NCBI GenBank assembly: GCA_026545765.1 | Contig: CM048844.1 | Location: 50,495,401 to 50,559,400, forward strand | Direction of reading: 5' to 3' | DNA: 64,000 bases | DNA from: Plantago major | Lineage: Eukaryota > Streptophyta > Magnoliopsida > Lamiales > Plantaginaceae | Part shown: positions 33,700 through 44,640 of the stretch, piece by piece | Layout of the letters: each line of letters begins with the position of its first letter | How positions within the stretch are numbered: the first letter of the stretch is position 1 | The notes under the pieces: model-generated | Told to the model about the DNA's origin: nothing | The model's input: only the letters and a program-made list of their open reading frames with translations | Database searches by the model: none | Position numbers and translations under genes: made by a program

Positions 33700-34610
33700 G
33701 AGTTCTTACCGCTGTATCCAGGTTCGAGAAGTGAGTGAGATAGCATGTTTGGAGTGAATTCAATATCGAAAGCTTACAAGCAAATCTATTTGGGGTTTCC
33801 CTCCCCTAAATCTAATGTTTGGTACCACAAGTATGCGAAACGTAGCTTGTAAAAGGATCAATAGCTACTTCAAATCAATGCATGAACTAGGCATGTAAAC
33901 CAACTTTCATAGATATTTCAAGCATCAAAGTGTAAAGCACATTGCATAAGAAGTTCTATCATGTGAGCATATGACAATGTAAGCATGTTTTCTAATCATA
34001 AAACATCAAGTAATAAACATACGAACATGTCATTGTAAGAGAAAAGCATCGATGAGCAAGTTTGTTCTAGTGAGTTATTTTGTCAAACACATGGTGAGCA
34101 AGAACAATACTTGTCAATTTCTCAAACAAGTTGTCAAATCTCAACTCAAGTAATCAATTAAAAGGTTAATACTAGAAGTAAGCATGCATTCACAACATCG
34201 TTTCATAACAAATCTTTTTTAAATTGGTAATCAAAATTGGAAAGCCTAATGTTCCAGGCGATCGCTCGCTATAAGAGGGCGATCGCCCAGAACAGGGCGC
34301 GCGATCGAGCGCTTATTTGGCGCGGTGATGGATCCTCGGGAAAAACAATTGTCGTTGAACTTAAAGTTTTACCGAGAACACCAAAGTTTTACGAATTTAC
34401 AATACCAAACCCAAATTCCAGAAACACTAAATTAATTATTATAGTAAAAGTTGACTCGAGAGGCCGGTCTCTCGGGAATAACGCTTGATTAGAATAGAAT
34501 AATAGATAGTTGATTTTCAATATAAAATAAATGACATATTTTTGGTATTTTGAATAAATAATTTAAACACTTAAGCAAAAAGCAATTAAAACGAGAATTA
34601 AGTACTAGTA
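33700..34610 (-). other. leader and unassigned sequence upstream of the copy 2 ORF
   Basis: The part next to the ORF (about 33720-33840) matches the leader of copy 1 at 22858-22950 (ttaggggaggg, gaaacccca, gtaagctt, ccaaacatgctatctcac). Further right there is no match to anything I recognise except a palindrome cluster at 34258-34325 of the type found in LTRs. Confidence 0.45.
34258..34325. promoter_or_regulatory. GC-rich palindrome cluster in unassigned sequence
   Basis: GCGATCGC lies at 34258-34265, the perfect 12-bp palindrome GGGCGATCGCCC at 34277-34288, then a GCGCGCGATCGAGCGC stretch near 34297-34312. It resembles the LTR cassettes in layout, so this region may be part of a further LTR family. 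Confidence 0.5.
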
Positions 34611-35830
34611 GAGAAAACATATAAGAATTAACCATCACCATGATAAATAGTTTATATCAGGAATAATAGATAGAGATAGTTATGGCTGAAGAGTTACACA
34701 GGTCACATATCTTACACTAAGGCGCAGTCCGTACAGATACCCCATGTAGACTATCGTCTAGCTCAAAGCAGTAACCAGTGGCTAGCTCAACAACAAACCT
34801 CAGGCAAAATATCAACTTATAGACATGGCTGACATCTCCTAAACTAGTGCAACGAATACTCATGTCCCATGGTAAACATAAATAAACAATGCATGTTTCC
34901 TCAAACAACACAGGTATGAACGATAATCGCATAACCAACGTAGATACTAAAACTATTCCATCATACATAAACCAAGTAATCAAAGATCCCGGCTAACTCT
35001 TACAAAGGTAAGTTAGTCTGACAAAACAGAAAGTAAACAAATTGAAAACTGAATTAAAATCATGTTGAAACAACTAAACCGTAAGAAGATGGCGAGTGTT
35101 GACCCTCGATTTCTCATTCTTCGATTCCTTCTTGCAGATGTCGATTTTGGTGAGCTCCTGGCAGCCTTAAAGTCTTCTTGGTTGCTTGCTGACGGCTATA
35201 GAGTTTTGGGGTTTCACTTCCCCGAGGACTAGTTCTCTCTTAGGAGACATGCCTTGTGATACGGAACCCTCCCATTGAATTGTGTCTTGAATATGAGACC
35301 CCAAGGGTCTTTTTATACTAAAAATTTCGTGCTCTAGCCGCCCTTGATGTGTATGGAAGGTTCTGGAAGATGGGCCTCAGACTGACAGGCCAGAAACTGA
35401 CATGTTTCTAGAACTTTCACTACACTGCGGTCGACAGGCGACCGCAGTCAGCCTTCTGCCGTCCTTTGTGGACTGCAGTCCTTCGATTCCACCAGGTTCG
35501 AATCTGTTTTCTTCATTCTTCAATTTCCGGCTTCGTAATTTCGTTTCTTCAAAAAGTTGTCTTCTACAAAGTTGTAGCATCTTCAATTACCTTCGCATTG
35601 GTTAGTCACATGACATGTTTTGACACCTCGCATATTCGCTTAACTTTCTCGATTTCGCCCAAATATGATGTTTTGGTACTCGAAATTGTGCAATTCCTCG
35701 AAAACGCGATCATGATCTACAAAATACACAAGAAGTTGGTAATTGGCCATAATATGATACAAATATTAAATCTTGGACAAAAAATGAGGGTCTAAAAGCG
35801 TGCAAAATTGCGCATTTCATTGTCACATCA
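34611..35830 (-). repeat. gypsy LTR, family B, copy 2 (3' edge approximate)
   Basis: On the minus strand it begins TGATGTGACAATG at 35830 after a polypurine tract. It shares with 26065-27374 the cctcatttttgt and caatatttgtatc words, the palindrome cassette (35425-35481), a TATAAAA box (35311-35317) and the ggggta-ctgactgcgcc region (about 34725-34740). The 3' end could not be fixed. Confidence 0.7.
35425..35481 (-). promoter_or_regulatory. GC-rich palindrome cassette in LTR B copy 2
   Basis: Perfect 9-bp arms CTGCGGTCG and CGACCGCAG with a 5-nt spacer lie at 35425-35447, and the perfect 12-bp palindrome GGACTGCAGTCC lies at 35470-35481. A TATA box lies about 110 bp downstream on the minus strand. 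Confidence 0.65.
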
Positions 35831-36330
35831 CACCCGTAAACCAGTTTCTTTCTCATCCTTGAGCAGGGCAAAAACGATAAAAAGTGACAGTGAAATGATG
35901 CTAAACTGAGTATTCTTACTTATAACTTTTCAAAGATGATTTTTTCATACTTAAGCTCTTTAGCAACTAAGTCAGATATCGAAGATTATGAAAACAACAG
36001 ACAAAAACGAACATCGACCTGCATCGTCGGGTTCTCAGGTAACAAGATCAATCATAATTCACATAAGAATCTTACGGAGTACGACTCATGCTTCCCTTCA
36101 AAATGCAGTTTACCGTATACACAGACTTCTGAGGCAATGAGAGATTAGGCCAGAAAAAGGATTAGGGTAAGATATGCATAAAGTAAGCCAAGTACTGTAA
36201 TATAGATTATCCATGCTCCTTATGAATACTACCTTGTCAAAATGTTCATCCCTTCTTCTCCGCCTTCTCTGAATAATAATTTCTTCTGCCACTCTCTCTC
36301 TTTTGTGTACATATATATACATATATATAA

Positions 36331-36371
<41 letters not shown>

Positions 36372-37359
36372 CATATATGCATACTATTTTTTTGCAGTCG
36401 TTTCGACCTGTATGCTTTTTGTTGGCGTCATTGGACTCTTTTAGTCTCTACATTTTTTGGTAGTGTCTATTTTACCGAATTCCGCACTTTTGTGTGTGCT
36501 GGTTTGGTATACATGCCATCAACCCTCATGGACATGTAGTTTTTAGGGCCACACCAGTATGTGGGTAGTATATGTAACATACTTGACAGCGGTGATCACA
36601 AGGACCATAGATCCACTCCGAGACTTTTATTACCTTTGTTTTTTATGGTACTTCTTTTTTCCTTTTTTTTTTTGGTACCTTGCTTTTTTCGGTACTTCTT
36701 TTCTTCTTCATTTTTTTTAGAGAAAGAACAGCAGCCCAATGAAAAATATTAACTAAGCAGACTCACATAGAGTTTACTTCTTCCCAGAATCCCTATTTAA
36801 CTAAGCAGACTCACTTAGAGCATGAAAGACTTCTAAGACAGCGTATATAAGTGAATCAAGAGATTATGGAGAGTAAGAAAGAGAAAGTATTCTAAGACTG
36901 CCTCCTTTATCTTTGTTTTGCATGGCAAAAACTCATAAGTAGGTGCATGTAATGTGTCTGGGTTCAAAATGTAAGATGAAGATCTCTTGTTGATGAGAAC
37001 ATAGGTTCCTCAACAATCGATGTAAGTAAATGAAATTGCCTCCACTCAAAACAATAAAGACTTAAATATTAAATAGGCTTGAATAAACTTCGAGTCACAG
37101 CTCGGTGAATAAATAACGACAATCAGAACTAAGTGCATAAAATAAGAAAATATCTAAAAATAAAGGACCTAAAATTTTGAATTTTGAGTTACCGTTACCC
37201 TCCCCCAAACCTACGCTTGTGCTAGCCCCTTAGCACAAAAAAGTAAAAAGAAAGTAATGGTAATGAGAAAACTCCCCTGTTAGGTAGGGTGGCCGTCTCT
37301 TGGTAGATTACTCCGACCCTTCATAGTCTGAAATGTCGGGGTTTATCCTTGGTGAGTAA
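35831..37359 (-). mobile_element. gypsy B interior remnant without coding
   Basis: In minus-strand order it holds a short ORF tail (NPDISDYEGSE then stop, about 37310-37340), the taggtttgggggaggg motif near 37195-37215, the 3' noncoding region with conserved block (36440-36630) and a TA-rich microsatellite (36308-36378). It ends with the polypurine tract (35831-35866) leading into LTR B. Its 5' side stops at 37359 where LTR C begins, consistent with a C element inserted at the end of the B coding region. Confidence 0.65.
36440..36630 (-). other. conserved 3'-noncoding block with hairpin (copy 5)
   Basis: This minus-strand copy has the order cggagtggatct, tatactacccac, ggtgtggcc, gtccatgagggttgatgg, ccaaaccagcac. 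It ends at CACAC-AAAA-GTGCG (36483-36496), a stem with one mismatch. Confidence 0.65.
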
Positions 37360-37662
37360 TGATGTGTCAAAATCAAAGTTTAATATTGTTTACTAGCTAA
37401 AAGTTAATTCTCAACACTACAAAAACTTGTAGTGCAGTGAAGTTAACCCCGAGATCGGTCTCGAAGAACTTAACTAGGCTGAGTTACGTTTACGAATAGT
37501 AATAACGGTATGGAAAGCAGTAAAAGTTGGTTTGCTTCGACAGCAGAATGATAATCTAACAAATACGCAGACTAACTAGAAAACAGATTAGAGACGAGTA
37601 TGTGAGAGGGAATTATGGTGTGGTGATAGAAAACAAGCTAGCTAGCAAGAAACATGCAACAA

Positions 37663-38487
37663 GGGTGAATTTCATCCAGTACCCCTATTAGATATTCTAA
37701 TTACACTTGGGTACCAGTTAGTTCAACAATTACATATAGGTCCTTTTTCGTTGACCAAAGGATGGATGCCAAACATGGCCTTATTTTGTCAATTTGAAAA
37801 GATATCCCTCATGTCTTTCTAATTCAACTTAAGTCCTTTATCTTCCAATATTTTTTGTTGAGTACCTAATTTATTGTTTAATAACATGAATTAAACTTTC
37901 TAAATAATTTATGGACTTAATTGCAAAATCAGAAACAAATTTAGGGCCAAATTGAACGTAACTGGAAGTTTATTAAAAATTAAAAAAAAAAAGAAAAGAA
38001 AAAATATGGCGGGCGACTCGGTCGGGCCTCCATCGGCTCTAGATCGGATGAATCTGTTAAATTGAGCTCCAGTCATGACTACGATGCAGGCTGTCTGACT
38101 CGATCGAAGCAACACGGCTCGATTGGCTGTCAAGCTCATTGGGCGACACCGCTCGACCAGGCTGCTCCGATCACTAGGAGTTTTAATTTTTTTTAATCAT
38201 TTATTTAAATTTCTAATTAGCCCATAAGTTGTAAATTAATTTGGCCCAGGGGTTGTAAATTAATTTGATTTTGGGGAAAATATATAATTTGTTATAAGTT
38301 AGGGTCAAATTTGTAATTTTCAATAAAAACTTGTGAAGGGTTATGTTTGGCAACACTTTAAATTTGTTTGACTTTTGGACTTACATGTAATAGAAATACT
38401 CTAATTGTCATTTGTTTGTTATTGTTGAACTAACTGGTGCTTAAATGCAATGACCCTATCTAACAGGGGGTATATGTAATAACCCCC
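37663..38487. mobile_element. Mutator-like TIR element, non-autonomous
   Basis: This 825-bp insertion in LTR C is flanked by 9-bp near-identical direct repeats ATGCAACAA (37654-37662) and ATGCAACAG (38488-38496). The ends form long imperfect inverted repeats of about 70 bp that share ACCAGTTAGTTCAACAAT on the inner side. LTR C copy 1 has the unoccupied site near 3160. Long TIRs with a 9-bp target copy point to the Mutator superfamily. No transposase is encoded. A roughly 190-bp GC-rich core (about 38008-38185) sits between AT-rich arms. Confidence 0.8.
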
Positions 38488-39372
38488 ATGCAACAGTAAT
38501 GATGTCGATTTACTCTAGTTATCACTGGGACACGTCCTAATGATTATTACACTGCTCTAGGCTTTTCTAGGCAGACACCTTATATCAGATAAGGTACGAA
38601 GGACTATGACAATGAGCCAACTGAAATTGTTTTAGAAAACAGATAGCATTAATGAAGGCGTCAATTTCACTAAGCTGCAATTATAAAGCTAATGTAGTTA
38701 TTGTGTTTGCAATGAACCAATGAATTAGAAATCTCTAGACATTTTGGTATGAAAGATCAGTTGTATAATCCATTGGTGATTTTGGCATTAAAACTCAATA
38801 CACATAACTACATATGCATTTAATCAAAACGACATAGAGTAAATCGCATCTTATATATATTGAATTGCATGAACCGTAACTAGCATGCATTGAATCCATC
38901 ACCACCCCATAATTAGGGTGTTTAGCTACTCATGATATGCGAAGACATAATCAACATCATATCTGAACACCTGATAAACATAATCAATACTAAAACCCAA
39001 GAATCAGGAGTTGATACAATTTCACCCAATTTGTCATATACCCTAGGTAGAAATTGAAGAATTTGAATCCAATCGGTGAAAAGTATGTAGAATATGCTCC
39101 CAAACAATAATCAATCGTCGAATTACAAGAAAAATCGGCTCAATTACCTCCAGTAATAGGTAGGTAATTGCCTTGCAAAGGTTCTAGGTTGAGAGCAAAA
39201 AGATATAAAAAAGAATATCCATACAATGGTGTTTTTGTTCTAACTCATAGAAAATGGGAAAAGAAATGAATTAGAAACGAATTAGGAAAGAATCAGAAAA
39301 AACGTCGTCTGAAAAACAACACTGGTGTACGCTAGTTGCCCACCTGGCTAAGCCGGGTAGCTTACGAGGCGC

Positions 39373-39407
39373 CTGGCGTACGCCAGAAGGTATCTGGCGT
39401 ACGCCAG
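39373..39407 (-). promoter_or_regulatory. GC-rich palindrome cassette in LTR C copy 2
   Basis: Two perfect 14-bp palindromes CTGGCGTACGCCAG lie at 39373-39386 and 39394-39407, 21 bp apart start to start. A degenerate gtgtacgct site is near 39326. The core GCGTACGC is shared with copy 1, but the flanking arms differ. Confidence 0.7.
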
Positions 39408-39691
39408 GTACCCTGGTGGGCCCCGATCTGCACTTTGACTTCAACTTTGATACTTTTGGCCTTCCCGCTCCATTTCTACCACCCGTTTGACGCATTGGAA
39501 CTTCGTACTCCTGTGAATGCATATAAAATTTATCTTTTTGCCTCCAAATCACGCGGTTTGACTAAATACCTACAAAACATACAAAATATGAAAACATAAC
39601 AAAACACTAATAAAACACATAAAAACTATACTTGAGAAGGCAATAAGACGGTAAAAAAGACCAAACGAGATGATGTAAAATCGACTCATCT

Positions 39692-40521
39692 AACTCCCCA
39701 AACCGAACCCTTGCTTGTCCTCAAGCAACAGACTCTCCGAAAAACATATAAAAAATAAAAACACATAGACACACAGGTAAAGTCTAACTTCCAAGCTACC
39801 GAGTCTGCGGTTGCAAGTAATAAGCCCGAAAAATGCAATAGCTTTGAAATCAAACTGACGTTTGTAGAAAAACAAGCACAAATCCAAGAAGTTCGTTTCC
39901 CGAGTAAATAGAACTTAAGTCTAACCCGATAATCCCTCACAAGTGGATCCTATGCAACTATCTCTCACACTCCTGGAAGTGTCCAGTAGGGGTAATCACT
40001 CAAGAAATATAAGAAGAGAAGGAAGGTAACTCACGTCACAAAGTTGCCTCAAATACCTCATGCAGTGTACTCAATCAGTTAAGTCAGAAGGAACTTTTAT
40101 CAAAACTCTATAATCAAGAGCTGCAGACTTGTAAAATGGAAATCATTCTCTCTTTTTTTCAATTTTTTTTAATTTTTTGTACTTTTTTGCATACTCATTT
40201 TTTGCAGTCATTATGACCCATATGCTTATTCTGTCTCTTTATTTTGGTAGTGTACATTTTTGAAAGTCCACTTTATGCGTCTTTGGTTTGGTATACACGC
40301 CATCAACCCTCACGGACATATGGCTTTTTTAGGACCACGCCGGTGTGTAGGTAGTATATTAAACATGCCCAACATGACTAACGGTGGCACAATTGCCATA
40401 GATACACTCCTAGACTTATTATAAGATTTTTTGAGAGAACAAAGCCAAATCACAGTCGTTTATACATACATGGCGCAAAGAAATGTCGAGGAGAAATTCC
40501 CCTGAACACTTAAATGAATTT
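39692..40521 (-). mobile_element. 3' interior of gypsy C element, interrupted by S2
   Basis: In minus-strand order it holds 3' noncoding sequence with a degenerate conserved block (40225-40425), then the polypurine region at 39692-39725 (gcttgaggacaagcaagg, ggtttggggagtt) before LTR C. The rest of the element is cut off at 40521 by the Sirevirus LTR. The bases 40517-40521 (aattt) are the candidate target-site copy of S2. Confidence 0.7.
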
Positions 40522-41264
40522 TGTTAGGAAATTTGTTAGATATTTTGTTAGAAATATCTGTTTAGATTTTGATCAGCAACATGATGACTTATCTTAGTCT
40601 CAGAAAGGTGATTAGTACTCTTGGTTCACTTGAACATTGTAAAAGAGGAAACCCACTAAGTATGATAGTCTAGCTAATCTTGTATAGGATGTTAGGTCTC
40701 AAAATGTAATTTTTATTTTATGAAGAGAAGACCAAGAAGAAGACATCCAAGCAGAACAAGTTCAACGACATTGAAGATTTGAAGACTGCACAAGATTACT
40801 GAAACAGTTTTACAAATACCATGGCCAGATATCTTGAAGACATGAATAGTTTTAAACAAACTGTGTCACAAGAGATATCTGAGAAATAAAAGGTCTATCT
40901 GAAAACAAGGAAAGTGTCCACAGATATCTATTCTCAGATACCTTGAGCTCTAACCACATTTCTGAAAAAGAAATATATATATTGAAAACAAAGTTGTTTG
41001 AATAAAAGTGGTATCTGAAGATAAAGATAAGATCGTGCAAAGAATCGGAAATCGATCAAGGTTGTCTACGATACAAAGCATAGTTCTGTTGGCACTCTGA
41101 GACAAAAGTATAGTCTGATGCATTAAATGCGCAGACGAGATATACGAACAAAAGCAGCGGTAACCGAAGAAGATGACAAACTTTCTGATACTATACACAG
41201 ATATCGATAGTTTGAATTCGATTTAAGCCTAACGGATACTATTCAAACGGCACTCAAATTCATC

Positions 41265-41272
41265 TATAAATA
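41265..41272 (+). promoter_or_regulatory. TATA box of S2 LTR
   Basis: TATAAATA occurs in the context catctataaatatta. It is conserved at 13113-13120 (S1, minus) and 55138-55145 (S3, minus). Confidence 0.65.
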
Positions 41273-41656
41273 TTAACACTTAGACTGCTTGAGAAGACAC
41301 ACCTTGAACTCCATAAACCTTTGAACATCTTACTCTCTCAAAGCAAACTACTTATCCTCAAGCTTTCTGTTGCGACCAAAGCTCTTGATCTTAAGTAGCA
41401 CTAAAGTTTAAGTGTCCTGATCCTAAACAAGCACTGCTATCTGTGAAAGAGTTGAATTGAAAGATCAAGTATAAAGATTCATTCTCTTGAACAATTATCA
41501 TAGACTTGGGTCGATAAAAGAACAAGATACCATACATTGCAAAGTGTATTAAGTATACTTGATTCACGAGCTATCGATTAGCGAAAAGTTATTAAAGAAG
41601 TTCATCGACAACTCGAACCAAAACCAACACCATCCTTTGGCGTAGTGCAGGAAGTA

Positions 41657-41812
41657 CTTAGTTTGAGAAACTAAGGAATAACTCAAGGTTATTGAGCACA
41701 GAAGTACTTAGCTTGGGAAGCTAGGGAATAGCTCAAAAGGTTTTACGAGTGCAGAAGTACTTGGTGAAAGCCGGGGAACAACTCGGGGAACATTTGGTTG
41801 GGAACCATTTGT
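41657..41812 (+). repeat. tandem hairpin repeats in Sirevirus leader (R/U5)
   Basis: Units of about 45-60 bp each carry a stem. Hairpin 1 is CTTAGTTT-GAG-AAACTAAG (41657-41675). Hairpin 2 is CTTAGCTT-GGG-AAGCTAGG (41707-41725). Hairpin 3 is degraded here (about 41758-41775). Hairpin 4 is TGGTT-GGG-AACCA (about 41795-41807). They lie 390-540 bp downstream of TATA, so they are in the transcript leader. Confidence 0.65.
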
Positions 41813-42137
41813 TTAAGGAATCTTAGAATAGGATTTTTCTAAGGTGACCTCAATTATCTATTCTAGTGAATTCTAGGTCTTTGGAAGACCAAGTGGATTA
41901 GTTGGAGGATTCGCCACCTCGGATACCACTATACTTCTTGTGTTATTTACTTTTACGTACATAATTTTCGATGTATGACACACTTTAACTTTGTTTACGC
42001 TTATCTATGTTAAGTCTTCCGCTCTGAATCTAAGTATCGGATATACGCACGGATATCCGAGAAATAATTTTATCCACAAAAGTTTTAAAGACTATTCACC
42101 CCAGGTCTTTTACTTTGCCGTTATCTGGACCAACAAG

Positions 42138-42149
42138 TGGTATCGAGGA
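42138..42149 (+). other. primer binding site (initiator tRNA-Met type) of S2
   Basis: TGGTATCGAGGA starts 2 bp after the LTR end. The expected initiator tRNA-Met complement is TGGTATCAGAGC, so the first seven bases match and the next are altered (CAGAG to CGAGG), in line with the CAG-related changes seen throughout S2. Confidence 0.75.
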
Positions 42150-44640
42150 GGTTCACAAGCATACCTTGAACCTAGATCCCCAGATAGGTGAAGGAACTTT
42201 GTCCATTTTCGAGGACTATTTAATTTGTGTGTTAAGTGTGCGAATGTCTCGAGTGATGCACCGTTCTCAAACAGAGAACTACGAGAAATGGAAAAATAAC
42301 ATGATGCTCCACCTTGAAGCCATAAGTGGCGAAATGATCGAAGTGATAAAGAATGGCCCAATAGTCATTCAACAACTTAAACAAGTCATGGAGGTTTCTA
42401 ATGGTAGAGAGAGATCAAAGCGAAGGATCTTCACAAGCGATCGTCGACAAGTGGGAGATCTACTAGTCGAGTTATTTACGAACCAGAAGAACTACGGACA
42501 TCGGAAGATGCCAAGAGAAATCGTCTGGATGGTCAAGCTCGTAATATCATCATCGGATCAACACTGAGCACATACGATGTAAAGCGTAGGGTGCTAAAAT
42601 GGCGAAAGTTGCTGCAGTTGATTGAAGAAATCTGCGGGCGAGAAAACCAAAGAAAACAAGTTCGAAGTTCTCAAGTTGAAATTTCAAAATTTCAAACAAG
42701 GACCTTGAAACTCTGGAAGAACTTGATTTCAGATTTACCACTCTCATGAGTGATATGGGAAAGCAGATACTCCCGGTCGAGAAAGATTAAGACTATTGTC
42801 GAAGTCTTAACCTGGGGGAGCATACTAAATTCTTTTATTTTAACCAAGGAATGCCAAATTTCACTCGTGGAACTCTTCTCACATCTTACTACGGTTGATT
42901 ATGAGACAACACAAAGAGAACAAACAAGCGAAAAGTTGCGAGAATATTGCTCTAGTTGCTCAAGGAACTTACGAAAAGAAGAAAAGCAAGGAAGGGTGAG
43001 GATGCTCATCTTTGCAAAGCAAATGAGCAAATATGTCGATCGAGAAATTGAGAGAAGAAAAGCGAAAGAAAGTGAAAAAGCATCTAGGCTCAAACTATCA
43101 CCAGTACAAAAATATGCAAAGCTATTGAACAAGCCATTTCGAAAGCATCATGTCTTGAGAAATTAGAAAGCGGAAGCGATATCTGTTTCTATTGTGAAAC
43201 ACAGTCACTTCAAGAAGGATTATCACGCCTTCAACAAACTAAGGACGGTGACAAGAAAGATAGAAGAATCTTGAAGAAGCGAAGCTTTATTAAGCGAAGA
43301 AAGAAAGAAAATCAAACTCAAGTTGGATGCTCTAGGCGTTGAGATGATTACGAAGATGACAATTCGGATGACTCAACCTTACCATCACGAGAATTATGTG
43401 GAGTTACTCATGATATAATCGACTTGACCTCAAGAAGAATGAAATGTGTGGAGTTCTTTGAAATTGTGGTCTAGACATCTCTAACATAGAAATCATCTTA
43501 TGGTGATGAGGTAACACATACTTCTTGTTATACTTATGAAAGTGATGAAGAAGAAATAAAAGATCCGGAAAATCTCGGAAAGAACTTGACATCTATGAAG
43601 AGAATTTCTAATGATCCGAACTAGAGCGAAAATCTTGAAGAAGAAAAGAATTCTCTTGCAAAGGAAAATTCTCAATTAGTTAAGATATCGAGAAAAGGAT
43701 CTGAAAATGCATTTCTCAAAGCTCGGATATACGAGGCTGAAAAAGTCACATAAAGAAGCAATGGCTGAATTACGAAAGAAATATGAAGATCTTCTTTACG
43801 AGAACAAGGAACTTCGAAAAGAAGGAATTATCTTTTCAATCTTATGCAAGCTAGTGACACTCTTCTTTGAAGTACAATCTTACTTAAGAGATCCTTGAAA
43901 AAAGGACTTGAAATTTGAATACCAGACATATTGTTCTATCACTCTGAATAAGAGTGAGGAAAGAAGAACATTTGTAAGTACTTTCAAAGATGGTTCCCAT
44001 GCAATCTATAGTATCGGTCGGAAGAGGCGAAGATTGTTGACAAAGGAAAGCGATTCGACTAAACCTTTGTGGGAAAAACAAGTCAAAAACAAAACTATTG
44101 ACACGTCTACGAAAAGAAACACAACAACGAAAAGTGTAAACACCCGATGCTATGTCTCTCAAAAGGGTAGAATTGCGAGGCGGCAAATTCTCCCATGTCA
44201 CTTTACGGAAAGAAATTGGACCAACCAGAGACTAGCAAAGCTGCGAGAAAAGATCTCGAGATAGCTTCAAGTGCTCAAAGCAGTATTGGCTATAAAGGCA
44301 TCGGAAACAACTTGCTCATGAATACAAACAGGAGCAAGAACGATGGCTAAAGGCTAGAATTGCTCAAAGCAATTATCAGAAGTGGAAGTTGAATCAAGCC
44401 ACTGAAAATCTGAATGCCAGGGCTAGAAGAAATCTGGCAACGTCAAATTGGGAACATTAACAATCACTGACGTATTACATGTTAAGGATTTGAAATATAA
44501 TCTATTTAGCATGAGCCAGTTTGCAGACAAAGGTTTTACTGTAAAATTCAAAGCAAAATACTGCAAACTAATTGACAATGAGTCAAGCGAATGATCTTGG
44601 TTGCTTTCGGCGGAAAAGCGATCTTTATGTTGCGATAGGG
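42150..44640 (+). pseudogene. gag: Sirevirus gag and protease region (S2), heavily frameshifted
   Basis: The gag start region reads NYEKWKNNMMLHLEAI and NGPIVIQQL, typical of copia gag in this lineage. A zinc-knuckle remnant (CFYC, then a frame change, then HSHFKKDYHAF) lies at about 43186-43230; the last Cys has become Tyr. Coiled-coil-like Lys/Glu-rich sequence follows to about 44200. Near 44440-44600 the sequence DVLHVKDLKYNLFSMSQF marks the protease to integrase linker. Many single-base indels and in-frame stops break the ORF, more densely than in the neighbouring integrase and RT sections. I cannot point to the protease active site. Real decay and consensus errors cannot be told apart here. 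Confidence 0.7.

Larger units (their letters stand above)
37360..39691 (-). repeat. gypsy LTR, family C, copy 2, with nested TIR element
   Basis: On the minus strand it starts at 39691 ((T)GATGAGTCG after the polypurine tract) and ends ...GACACATCA at 37360. Removing the 825-bp element and its 9-bp target copy leaves about 1.5 kb, matching copy 1. The palindromes are at 39373-39407. The AATTACCT/AGGTAATT stem is near 39143-39172. The bases 37355-37359 (agtaa) are the candidate target-site copy. Confidence 0.8.
40522..42135 (+). repeat. Sirevirus 5' LTR of S2
   Basis: It begins TGTTAGGAAATTTG and ends ATCTGGACCAACA, 1614 bp, followed by a primer site. The TATA box TATAAATA is at 41265-41272. 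A hairpin array lies at 41657-41812. In this copy the C run near the 3' end is only 4 long, against 13-14 in its relatives. Several CAG/CTG positions are altered compared with S1 and S3. Confidence 0.88.

Noticed and set aside
36308..36378. Tyr/Ile ORFs around the TATA-rich repeat
   Set aside because: They are simple-sequence artefacts on both strands.
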